A stretch of DNA of 20,152 nt from an uncultured Mycoplasmatota bacterium. GTDB lineage: Bacteria > Bacillota_I > Bacilli_A > RF39 > UBA660. Both the position numbers and the translations under genes were made by a program. The stretch covers positions 1 through 20,152 of the forward strand of contig USET01000005.1 of NCBI GenBank assembly GCA_900553765.1, read 5' to 3'. Below the pieces are notes generated by a model, which worked only from the letters and a program-made list of their open reading frames with translations, was not told where the DNA came from and made no database searches. Positions 1 through 6,416 of this stretch are shown here, piece after piece (within the stretch, counting starts at the first letter, position 1; every line of letters starts with the position of its first letter).

Positions 1-203
1 GTAGTTTAGAATTAGCACATGCAATATATACTAGACTGAAAGAAGAATATCCTGGAAGGCCTGATGAGGCGATCGCTCGTTATTTTACAGCTGCTTTATA
101 CATGATACAAAAATATCCGGTAAGTGAAAAAAGAAAAGCAGGAAGAGCAAAAAGATTAGGATTAAATGAAGACTTTAATAAGTGGAAAATATCAATACGC
201 TAA
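1..203 (+). CDS. C-terminal fragment of an unidentified protein
   Basis: An open frame runs from the window edge (first complete codon at base 3) to a TAA at 201-203, giving the last 66 residues of a protein that begins outside the window. It is charged and probably helical, with a lysine/arginine-rich stretch (SEKRKAGRAKRLGLN) near the end. I see no motif that identifies a family. A strong terminator overlaps the stop codon, which supports this being the true 3' end of a transcribed gene. The function is unknown. Confidence 0.6.
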   Translation, partial: SLELAHAIYTRLKEEYPGRPDEAIARYFTAALYMIQKYPVSEKRKAGRAKRLGLNEDFNKWKISIR

Positions 204-230
204 GTTTTCATTAACTTAGTCTTTTTTATT
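200..230 (+). terminator. Rho-independent terminator of the upstream gene
   Basis: A 7-bp stem, CTAAGTT (200-206) with AACTTAG (213-219), closes a 6-base loop and is followed by a T-rich run (TCTTTTTTATT). It begins within the stop codon of the truncated gene and separates it from the next operon. Confidence 0.85.
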
Positions 231-238
231 TTTAGACT

Positions 239-268
239 TTGTAGATAAAGAGCGATCTATGGTATAAT
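239..268 (+). promoter_or_regulatory. Sigma-A-type promoter of the ywaF-like/rnhB operon
   Basis: A perfect -10 box TATAAT at 263-268 is preceded, with an 18-bp spacer, by TTGTAG (239-244) as a partial -35 box. The predicted transcript starts about 20 bases before the first gene's start codon. The ribosome-binding site TAAGGAG lies at 278-284. Confidence 0.65.
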
Positions 269-291
269 GTAAGAAAGTAAGGAGCACATAT

Positions 292-1038
292 ATGAGGGAG
301 TTTTTTGTAGATGAAGTTGCAGGAACTACGTTTACGTTATTTGGACCACTTCATATCTCATTAATTTTATTTGTTGTGATTGGGCTTGGACTAATCTATC
401 GTTACAGGCATCAAATTTATCATTTAAGTGATCGAACAAAGAAAATAATAAAATATGGATTGGTTATAGTTCTTTATCTAAATATGTTGATCTATTATAA
501 TGGGTTTGCTTATTATGGTATTTATACTTGGAAAAATCATCTGCCAATTCACTTTTGTTATATCGCAAGTTTTTCCTTTATGATTGCTTGTTTACTACGA
601 AAGAGAAGTTGGTATCACGTGATTTACTTCTTAGCGTTTATAGGACCAGTACCGGCAATTATATGGCCTAAGATGGTAAGTAGTTTTGATTCGTTTATTT
701 TTTATCAGTGGATTATCAGTCACCATGTTTTCTTACTAGGAAGTTTCTTCTTATATTACGCATATGACTTTCATATTCAAAAGAAGGATTTGTGGAAAGT
801 ATTGATCGTAGCAAACATAGTATTATTATTTGCAACTGGATTTAATATGATCTTTAAAACGAACTATATTTTTTCGAGTGAGATTCCAGCACATGTATTT
901 GAGTTATATCCATTTTTAAAATATTTTAACTATCCACTTTTGATATTAGAGATAACTGGAATGATTATGGTATTGATTGCATATATCCCAGTATATTTGA
1001 AACAGAGAGAAGATAAGAAGCAAGGAGAAATAACATGA
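292..1038 (+). CDS. YwaF/TMEM164-like integral membrane protein (TIGR02206 type)
   Basis: This 248-residue, highly hydrophobic protein has about six to seven predicted membrane segments. The motif LPIHFC (residues 84-89), just after an aromatic loop (YYNGFAYYGIY), matches the LPLHxC signature of the YwaF/TMEM164 family. A cysteine in the eukaryotic TMEM164 relatives has been linked to lipid acyl transfer. Whether C89 here is equivalent is inference, and the bacterial members are functionally uncharacterised to my knowledge. The start is supported by TAAGGAG seven bases upstream. The stop codon overlaps the start of rnhB (ATGA), so the two are probably translationally coupled. It is the first gene of a four-gene operon. 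Confidence 0.8.
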   Translation: MREFFVDEVAGTTFTLFGPLHISLILFVVIGLGLIYRYRHQIYHLSDRTKKIIKYGLVIVLYLNMLIYYNGFAYYGIYTWKNHLPIHFCYIASFSFMIACLLRKRSWYHVIYFLAFIGPVPAIIWPKMVSSFDSFIFYQWIISHHVFLLGSFFLYYAYDFHIQKKDLWKVLIVANIVLLFATGFNMIFKTNYIFSSEIPAHVFELYPFLKYFNYPLLILEITGMIMVLIAYIPVYLKQREDKKQGEIT

Positions 1039-1664
1039 ACACGGTAGATTTATATGCATATGAAAAAGAATTGTGGGAAAAGGGAATCGATTATGTCGGT
1101 GGAGTCGACGAGGTAGGAAGAGGCCCTTTGATTGGACCAGTAGTTACAGCATGTGTCGTATTACCACACGATTTTGTATTAGAAGGACTTACGGATTCTA
1201 AAAAGTTAACTGAGAAAAAAAGAGAACTATTTTACGATTATATTATGGAACATGCAGTATGTGTCAAAATAGGTATGTGTTCTCCAGAGAGAATCGATGA
1301 AATTAATATTTATCAGGCAAGCAAAGAAGCGATGATAGAAGCAATTGAAAAAGTTGCGAAAGAAATACCTTTAGAGCATGTTTTAGTCGATGCGATGCCT
1401 CTGGATGTCGATATTGATACGACGTCGATTATCAAGGGCGATGCAAAAAGTATTACGATTGCAGCGGCAAGTGTCATTGCCAAAGTAACGAGAGATCGTA
1501 TGATGATAGAACTAGATCATAAATATCCAATGTATGGTTTTGGAAAGCATAAAGGATATCCGACAAAACAACATCTAGAAGCAATTGAAACGTATGGGTT
1601 AATTGAAGGATATAGAAAGACATATGGACCAGTAAAGAAAATATTGGAAGGAGGGAAAAAATGA
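1035..1664 (+). CDS. rnhB: Ribonuclease HII
   Basis: The protein cleaves the RNA strand of RNA-DNA hybrids and initiates removal of single ribonucleotides misincorporated in DNA. The 209-residue length is typical. The family signature GVDEVGRGPLIGPVV gives catalytic D25 and E26. D119 (in VLVDAMPL) and D154 (in VIAKVTRDRMM) complete the metal-binding acidic set, and a C-terminal YGFGKHKGYPT segment is also characteristic. The start is supported by AAGGAG seven bases upstream, overlapping the end of the membrane-protein gene. The stop forms an ATGA overlap with the next gene, so translation is coupled on both sides. Confidence 0.97.
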   Translation: MNTVDLYAYEKELWEKGIDYVGGVDEVGRGPLIGPVVTACVVLPHDFVLEGLTDSKKLTEKKRELFYDYIMEHAVCVKIGMCSPERIDEINIYQASKEAMIEAIEKVAKEIPLEHVLVDAMPLDVDIDTTSIIKGDAKSITIAAASVIAKVTRDRMMIELDHKYPMYGFGKHKGYPTKQHLEAIETYGLIEGYRKTYGPVKKILEGGKK

Positions 1665-2626
1665 AACCTTTTATCATATCACATGGAGGAGATATCGATG
1701 GAGCAAGTCCTGTCATATTGTGTAATATGGTGTTTGGACATGTAGATTACGCTTTAGTGGAAGTATCAGAAGTGGCTGAATGTGTGAAATCTTTTTTAGA
1801 AAATCCAGAAAGTCAACAGTACGATATGTTGTATATTACTGATTTAGGACTTCCAAAAGAGACTTGTGAGTTATTGCAAAGTCATAAAGAGTGGCGACAT
1901 AAAGTACGTGTCTTTGATCATCACGCAAGTAATTTATTTGTTGGAGAGTATGATTTTGCTACCGTCGTTGTAACGGATGCAAATGGAGTTGAGCAGTGTG
2001 GAACGACTTTATTTTATCAATATTTAAAAAGAAAGTTTCCTGATGTTTTCACACACAACACAGCTTTAGAAGAATACGTCGAACTTGTAAGACAATTGGA
2101 TACATGGTGTTGGTTTAAAAATGGAGAAATCAGAGCTAAACAGTTGGGACAATTATTCGACTTATATGGAAAAGAAAAATATATCGAATGCTACACGGAA
2201 AGATTAAAACAAGTACATCATTTCTACTTCAGTGAGTTTGAAGAGCAACTTTTAGAAATAGAAGAGTTACGAATTCAAAATTATGTTGCAAAAAAATCAA
2301 AAGAAATGTGGAAAGCAACGATTGATGGACATCCGGTTGGTATCGTCTTTGCAGAAAAATATCGCAGTGAATTAGGTAACGAACTCGCATTACAGTATGA
2401 AAAAGAAGTTGATTTTATCGCAATTGTAAATGCAGGTGGAGGAGTAAGCTTCCGCAGTTGTAACGATAAAGTAGATCTCGGAAAATTAGCCAAAACATAT
2501 GGTGGTGGCGGACACAAACGTGCGAGTGGGTGTGAAGTGCCAGAATTAGCTAGAATATCATTACTAGAAAAAACTTTCCCAGGTATTGAAAAGATAGAGA
2601 GGTTAAAAGAGAATGATGAAAATTAA
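1661..2626 (+). CDS. DHH/DHHA1 phosphoesterase, NrnB/YngD-like (probable oligonucleotide or cyclic-nucleotide hydrolase)
   Basis: This 321-residue protein has the DHH-family layout. Motif I is ISHGGDIDG (residues 6-14), an aspartate follows in YITDLG (D61), the DHH triad is at residues 86-88, and the C-terminal DHHA1 substrate loop is YGGGGHKRASG (about 280-290). Family members are manganese-dependent and hydrolyse short RNA oligonucleotides (nanoRNA) or cyclic dinucleotide products. The overall look is closest to the NrnB/YngD branch, but exact substrate assignment is inference. Motif I has two residues between His8 and Asp11, where one is usual (HxDxDG). A strong AAGGAGG lies just upstream. 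The start overlaps the rnhB stop and the end overlaps the next gene by 14 bases. The pairing with RNase HII suggests a small RNA or ribonucleotide turnover operon. Confidence 0.85.
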   Translation: MKPFIISHGGDIDGASPVILCNMVFGHVDYALVEVSEVAECVKSFLENPESQQYDMLYITDLGLPKETCELLQSHKEWRHKVRVFDHHASNLFVGEYDFATVVVTDANGVEQCGTTLFYQYLKRKFPDVFTHNTALEEYVELVRQLDTWCWFKNGEIRAKQLGQLFDLYGKEKYIECYTERLKQVHHFYFSEFEEQLLEIEELRIQNYVAKKSKEMWKATIDGHPVGIVFAEKYRSELGNELALQYEKEVDFIAIVNAGGGVSFRSCNDKVDLGKLAKTYGGGGHKRASGCEVPELARISLLEKTFPGIEKIERLKENDEN

Positions 2627-3137
2627 TTCTGTTGTCGTTGGACCTTTAGAGGAAAATTGTTATCTATTAGAACAGGGTGAGGATCTTTTGATCGTCGATC
2701 CTGGAGATGAAGCAGGTAAGATTATCGATGCGATTGGAAAGAGGAATGTACATGCGATTCTCATTACACATCGCCATTTCGATCACGTAGGAGCATTGGA
2801 GGAACTTGTATCAAAATATCATGTTCCAGTCTATGATCGGGCATCTTTAGAAGAAAAACAGTACCAGATTGGGCCATTTAAGTTTCAAGTAATGTTTACA
2901 CCTGGACATTCTAGTGATTCTGTTACGTATTATTTCGAAGAAGAAAAAGTGATGATCGTAGGAGATTTCGTATTCTATAGAAGTATCGGTAGAACAGATT
3001 TAGAAACAGGTAGTATGAAAGAGATGCAAAAGAGTATCGAAAGATTAAAACAATATCCAGATGATACTACGTTATATCCAGGCCACGGACCTAGAACTTT
3101 ATTAGGAAGTGAAAAACGAGAAAATTTATACTTTTAA
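2613..3137 (+). CDS. Compact metallo-beta-lactamase-fold hydrolase (glyoxalase II-like)
   Basis: The 174-residue protein carries the zinc-binding motif THRHFDH (residues 52-58). Further metal ligands are H99 in TPGHS, D118 in VGD and H158 in YPGHG. The RSIGRTDLETG segment is typical of the YqgX/GloB-like branch that hydrolyses thioesters such as S-lactoyl thiols. Relatives are usually a little over 200 residues. The shortage here lies between the HxHxDH motif and the PGH motif, where a helical insertion is largely missing. Two adjacent ATG codons (2613 and 2616) are possible starts. The ribosome-binding site (GAGAGG, about 2597-2602) is only moderate and the gene overlaps the DHH gene, so coupling is likely. 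The substrate is not determined. Confidence 0.85.
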   Translation: MMKINSVVVGPLEENCYLLEQGEDLLIVDPGDEAGKIIDAIGKRNVHAILITHRHFDHVGALEELVSKYHVPVYDRASLEEKQYQIGPFKFQVMFTPGHSSDSVTYYFEEEKVMIVGDFVFYRSIGRTDLETGSMKEMQKSIERLKQYPDDTTLYPGHGPRTLLGSEKRENLYF

Positions 3138-3170
3138 AAAGAAGACGAGTTTATTGCTCGTCTTCTTTTC
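3136..3170. terminator. Bidirectional terminator between convergent genes
   Basis: A 9-bp perfect stem, GAAGACGAG (3141-3149) with CTCGTCTTC (3157-3165), closes a 7-base loop. It has five A residues on the left and TTTTC on the right, so it can terminate both the plus-strand operon and the minus-strand DUF1540 gene. The right arm encodes the last codons of that minus-strand gene, and its stop codon lies in the loop. Confidence 0.88.
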
Positions 3171-3324
3171 TTACGTAACTATCACACATTGTAGCTTCTT
3201 TTTCTTCTTGTGGAGCACAACTGCACACTTTGATTTCATTTAATTTGCAATAGTTACTGTCACAATGATTGTATTTACAATCTTGTACATCACAGTGAAT
3301 ATGTTTATTTGTATCTTGTTTCAT
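3151..3324 (-). CDS. Small cysteine-rich DUF1540 protein
   Basis: This 57-residue protein reads from ATG at 3324-3322 down to TAA at 3153-3151. It has seven cysteines (residues 11, 16, 21, 26, 34, 36 and 47) in a pattern typical of DUF1540. The pattern is CDVxxCxYN near the start, then SNYC, then an IxVC segment and a final TMC before DSY. The family is small, presumably metal binding, and common in Bacillota including spore formers; its role is not known. The start is supported by GGGAGG (3335-3330) five bases upstream of the ATG. It is oriented against both neighbours, ending in a shared terminator and diverging from the activase operon. Confidence 0.85.
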   Translation of the reverse strand: MKQDTNKHIHCDVQDCKYNHCDSNYCKLNEIKVCSCAPQEEKEATMCDSYVRKEDEQ

Positions 3325-3342
3325 AAGAACCTCCCATCTTTA

Positions 3343-3370
3343 TTGTGAGAGAGTTTCAAAAAAATATACA
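3343..3370 (+). promoter_or_regulatory. Possible promoter of the activase operon
   Basis: TTGTGA (3343-3348) and TATACA (3365-3370) are separated by 16 bp and lie 43 bases before the preferred start codon of the first activase gene. The spacing is slightly short and both boxes are imperfect. It overlaps the candidate promoter of the divergent DUF1540 gene, so the two could compete. Confidence 0.4.
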
Positions 3371-3390
3371 TAAATTGTTTTTTGTATTCA
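3363..3390 (-). promoter_or_regulatory. Possible promoter of the DUF1540 gene
   Basis: On the minus strand, TGAATA (3390-3385) is followed after 16 bases by TATATT (3368-3363), about 40 bases before the start codon. The -35 box equals the B. subtilis forespore sigma-G consensus TGAATA. The -10 box matches that consensus only in part and also fits an ordinary sigma-A box, so the sigma class is open. Confidence 0.3.
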
Positions 3391-3412
3391 TAGGATCATG
3401 ATAGGTGATGAT

Positions 3413-4312
3413 ATGGACAAGATTCGAGTTGGTATCCCAAGAGGATTATTCTATCAAGAGTTTCATACGAAATGGCGATATTTCTTCGAGCATCTCGGGT
3501 GCGAAGTTGTGGAAAGTGAAAAAACGAATCAACAAGTGATCAAAAATGGCAAACGACTTGCAAATGATGAAATGTGCCTATCTTTTCAGACCTATCTAGG
3601 ACATGTAACCTCGCTAAAAGGAAAGGTAGATTATATCATCGTTCCACGGATCGACAATTACGGAACAGATTTACAGACGTGTACGAATTTTTTAGCAGCC
3701 TACGATATTGTTAAGAATTTAATTGACGTTCCTTTGTTAAATTACAATATAGATTATGAAAATCACGAAACGGAGAAAAAGGGATTTTTCAAAATGGGAA
3801 GACAGCTATCTAAAAGTTATTCTGAAATCAGAAAGGCATATTCTCTTGCTTGTAAAATGGATGAGATGATTCAGAATAAACAAATTTCTAAGAATTATAA
3901 TCGTATGAGTAGCAGTGGATTTAAAGTGTTAGTCGTTGGACATTCTTATACGATTCACGATGATTATTTCATGAAACCAATAGCTGATCAAATTGAAAAA
4001 AATAGTGGTGTACTGATTTATAGTGATGAGTTTGATGAAAGTGTTACGCGAAAGGCTTCAAAAAAATATAGTCGAGAACTTTATTGGAAATATCAAAAAG
4101 AGGCGATTGGATCGATCGCACTATTAGAAAATCAGATTGATGGGGTGATATTTATTTCAACTTTTCCATGTGGACCAGACTCATTGGTGAATGAACTTGT
4201 CATGCGAAAAATTCATTTGCCACATTTAAATTTAGTGATCGATGATATGGATGCGACAGCAGGAATAGAAACTAGAATAGAAAGTTTTATGGATATGTTG
4301 TATGAAAGATAA
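3413..4312 (+). CDS. Acyl-CoA dehydratase activase-related protein (DUF2229-type), subunit 1
   Basis: The 299-residue protein begins KIRVGIPRGLFYQEFHTKW and continues with DEMCLSFQTYLGH (C55) and TDLQTC (C90). Near the end it has FPCGPDSLV and a DDMDATAGIETRIESF segment. These match the CoA-activase-related family, whose domains are fused to the BadF-type ATPase in very large proteins of many Clostridia and Bacilli. The conserved cysteines suggest iron-sulfur binding. I prefer ATG 3413 over the in-frame ATG 3398, because AGGTGAT at 3403-3409 is a seven-base match to the 16S rRNA tail at the right spacing, while 3398 has only a weak site. The gene overlaps the next by 11 bases. The physiological substrate of this paralogous system is not known. 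Confidence 0.85.
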   Translation: MDKIRVGIPRGLFYQEFHTKWRYFFEHLGCEVVESEKTNQQVIKNGKRLANDEMCLSFQTYLGHVTSLKGKVDYIIVPRIDNYGTDLQTCTNFLAAYDIVKNLIDVPLLNYNIDYENHETEKKGFFKMGRQLSKSYSEIRKAYSLACKMDEMIQNKQISKNYNRMSSSGFKVLVVGHSYTIHDDYFMKPIADQIEKNSGVLIYSDEFDESVTRKASKKYSRELYWKYQKEAIGSIALLENQIDGVIFISTFPCGPDSLVNELVMRKIHLPHLNLVIDDMDATAGIETRIESFMDMLYER

Positions 4313-5378
4313 GAAAAAAGTGATTTCATTTCCACATATGGGAAATTATTATGTCCCTGTGAAGTACTTACTTTCACATGTATTCCATTGTAAGATTTTA
4401 GTCGCTCCTAAAATTACGAGTCGTACGATTGAGTTAGGTACGAAATATAGTCCAGATTTTGTTTGTACCCCATTTAAATATACTTTGGGGACTTTAATAG
4501 AAAGTTTAGAAAATGGTGCTAATATTTTATTGCAGGCTGGTGGTGGCTGTAAGTATGGTTACTATAGTGAATTACAGATTGAAATATTAAAAAGTTTAGG
4601 ATATCAATTTGAGTATGTAAATTTAGTAAGTAAGGGAAAGATGAATATAAGCCGCATGTATCGTATGGTAAAAGAGATCGATCCCAAGTTTCAGATCCGT
4701 AAGTTTTTGAAGTATGCGCGGATTACAAAACGTATGGTTGCATATATGGACCACTTTGAAGATGAGGTACGCAAGAGAATCGGGTTTGAAAAAGAAGAGG
4801 GAAGTTTTGAAAATTTAGAGCGAGAGATGCTGCATAAATTCATGAAGGTAAAAAATATGACACAATTAAAACAAAGATATAAAGAATATATGAAGAAGAT
4901 GTATGCACTCCCACTAAAAGAAGAACTTCATCCAATTCGTGTTGGTGTGATTGGAGAACTTTATACTTTGATGGAGCCATTCTCTAATTACTATTTAGAA
5001 AAAGCATTAGCAAAGTATCATATTTCTATTAAACGATTTACGAATGTAAACTATTTATTGTTTCAAAAGAAACACCATATAAAATATTTATTACGTTTCG
5101 CATCTCGATATATTAAATATAAGATGGGTGCGGATGCTGCAGACAATATCGCATGGGCGAAGTATCTATGTGAAGAAGGCTATGATGGAATCATTCATAT
5201 CAAATCATCATTTTGTACTCCGGAAATTGGTGCGATGCCTATCATTCAGAAGATCTGTCATGACTATGATGTTCCCGTAATCTTTTTTACGTTTGATGCT
5301 GGAACGACGGAAGTAGGAATCGAAACGAGATTAGAAGCGTTTTACGATATGTTGAAGGAAAAGAGGAAGGAAAAATGA
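4302..5378 (+). CDS. CoA protein activase-like subunit 2
   Basis: The 358-residue protein starts with the hallmark SFPHMGNYYVPVKYLL. It continues with APKITSRTIELGTKYSPDFV, C55 in VCTPFKYTLG and a GGGCKYGYYSE loop (C83), then SSFCTPEIGAMP and GTTEVGIETRLEAF near the C terminus. This is the partner domain found next to DUF2229 in the long fused activase proteins. The conserved cysteines and glycine-rich loop suggest an iron-sulfur or corrinoid-like redox role, but that is inference. It overlaps the upstream gene by 11 bases with no good ribosome-binding site of its own, so translational coupling is likely. Its stop forms an ATGA overlap with the ATPase gene. The middle (about 125-225) is lysine-rich and helical. 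Confidence 0.82.
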   Translation: MKDKKKVISFPHMGNYYVPVKYLLSHVFHCKILVAPKITSRTIELGTKYSPDFVCTPFKYTLGTLIESLENGANILLQAGGGCKYGYYSELQIEILKSLGYQFEYVNLVSKGKMNISRMYRMVKEIDPKFQIRKFLKYARITKRMVAYMDHFEDEVRKRIGFEKEEGSFENLEREMLHKFMKVKNMTQLKQRYKEYMKKMYALPLKEELHPIRVGVIGELYTLMEPFSNYYLEKALAKYHISIKRFTNVNYLLFQKKHHIKYLLRFASRYIKYKMGADAADNIAWAKYLCEEGYDGIIHIKSSFCTPEIGAMPIIQKICHDYDVPVIFFTFDAGTTEVGIETRLEAFYDMLKEKRKEK

Positions 5379-6319
5379 GAAAAGGTTATTTAGGAATTGA
5401 CATTGGAAGTATTTCTACAAAAGCAGTCGTCATCGATGAAAATCATAAGGTTGTTGCATCTTCCTATATATGGACGGAGGGAAATCCTACAGAAGCTGTT
5501 AGAAAATTGATGAAGTTGATTCAAAATGAATTGCCAAAAGATTATGAGATTCATGGAATTGGAACGACGGGGAGCGCACGAAAATTGATCGGTCTTTTGA
5601 TGAATGCGAACGTCGTGAAAAACGAAATTACAGCCCATGCGAAGGGAACGTTATCACGATATCCAGATGCACGGACGATTTTAGAAATTGGTGGGCAGGA
5701 TTCTAAGATTATCTTGTTGTCGAATGGAAGGCTTGTCGACTATGCTATGAATACGTTATGTGCAGCAGGGACAGGATCCTTTTTATCGAGCCAAGCGAAA
5801 AGACTCGGTATCGATATTAACGAATTTGGCAAGATGGCATTACGTTCGAAAAATCCCGTCAAGATTGCTGCAAGGTGTACAGTGTTCGCTGAGTCAGACC
5901 TGATTCATAAAGCGCAGATCGGATATGCGAAAGAAGATATCGTTGCCGGTTTGTGTCGGAGTATTGTCTTAAATTACTTGAACAACGTTGGAAAAGGAAA
6001 AAAGATTGTAGGTCCTGTTATCTTCCAGGGAGGAGTTTCTAAAAATATAGGAGTTGTAAAACAATTTGAAGAAATTTTAGGGATGCCTGTGATCGTCGAT
6101 CCGGATAGTCATCTCATGGGAGCGATCGGAATTGCGGAACTTGCGATGAGAGAGAAAAGTGACCAAGTATTTTCTTTAGATATGCGCGATGTTTCGTTTG
6201 AAACCATTGGCCGTGAGTGTAAGAAATGTCCAAACCATTGCGAGGTTTTAAATATCTATAAAAATCATACACTCGTCGATACGTGGGGAAATAAATGTGA
6301 GGCCGGATTGAGAGAATAA
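5375..6319 (+). CDS. Acyl-CoA dehydratase activase ATPase (BadF/BcrA/HgdC type)
   Basis: The protein is an ASKHA-fold ATPase. Relatives use ATP hydrolysis to push a low-potential electron from a dimer-bridging [4Fe-4S] cluster to 2-hydroxyacyl-CoA dehydratases. Visible motifs are the phosphate-1 loop GIDIGSISTKAVV (residues 7-19), GTTGSARK, the phosphate-2 segment EIGGQDSK (104-111), CAAGTGSFL (C129), ARCTVFAESD (C168) and FQGGVSKN. C129 and C168 have the same 39-residue spacing as the cluster ligands of HgdC. A C-terminal extension adds cysteines C282, C285, C289 and C308, which could bind another metal or cluster. It is third in an overlapping three-gene operon. No dehydratase subunits are in the window, so the client is unknown. 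Confidence 0.9.
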   Translation: MRKGYLGIDIGSISTKAVVIDENHKVVASSYIWTEGNPTEAVRKLMKLIQNELPKDYEIHGIGTTGSARKLIGLLMNANVVKNEITAHAKGTLSRYPDARTILEIGGQDSKIILLSNGRLVDYAMNTLCAAGTGSFLSSQAKRLGIDINEFGKMALRSKNPVKIAARCTVFAESDLIHKAQIGYAKEDIVAGLCRSIVLNYLNNVGKGKKIVGPVIFQGGVSKNIGVVKQFEEILGMPVIVDPDSHLMGAIGIAELAMREKSDQVFSLDMRDVSFETIGRECKKCPNHCEVLNIYKNHTLVDTWGNKCEAGLRE

Positions 6320-6358
6320 AAGGAAAGAAAAGAAGAGTGCAGAATCATAATAATAGAG

Positions 6359-6387
6359 TTGACAAAGCAAAATTTATAGTGTATAAA
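6359..6387 (+). promoter_or_regulatory. Strong sigma-A promoter of topA
   Basis: A perfect TTGACA (6359-6364) and TATAAA (6382-6387) are separated by the ideal 17 bp. The start codon lies 30 bases after the -10 box, with AAGGAAGTGAT as ribosome-binding site. It gives topA its own transcription start, separate from the activase operon. Confidence 0.88.
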
Positions 6388-6416
6388 TGAGTGGTATAAA
6401 AAAAGGAAGTGATTAG

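Noticed and set aside
3398-3412. Upstream ATG as start of the first activase-related gene
   Set aside because: Only a weak ribosome-binding site precedes it, whereas AGGTGAT at 3403-3409 sits correctly for ATG 3413. The extra residues MIGDD are not family-like.
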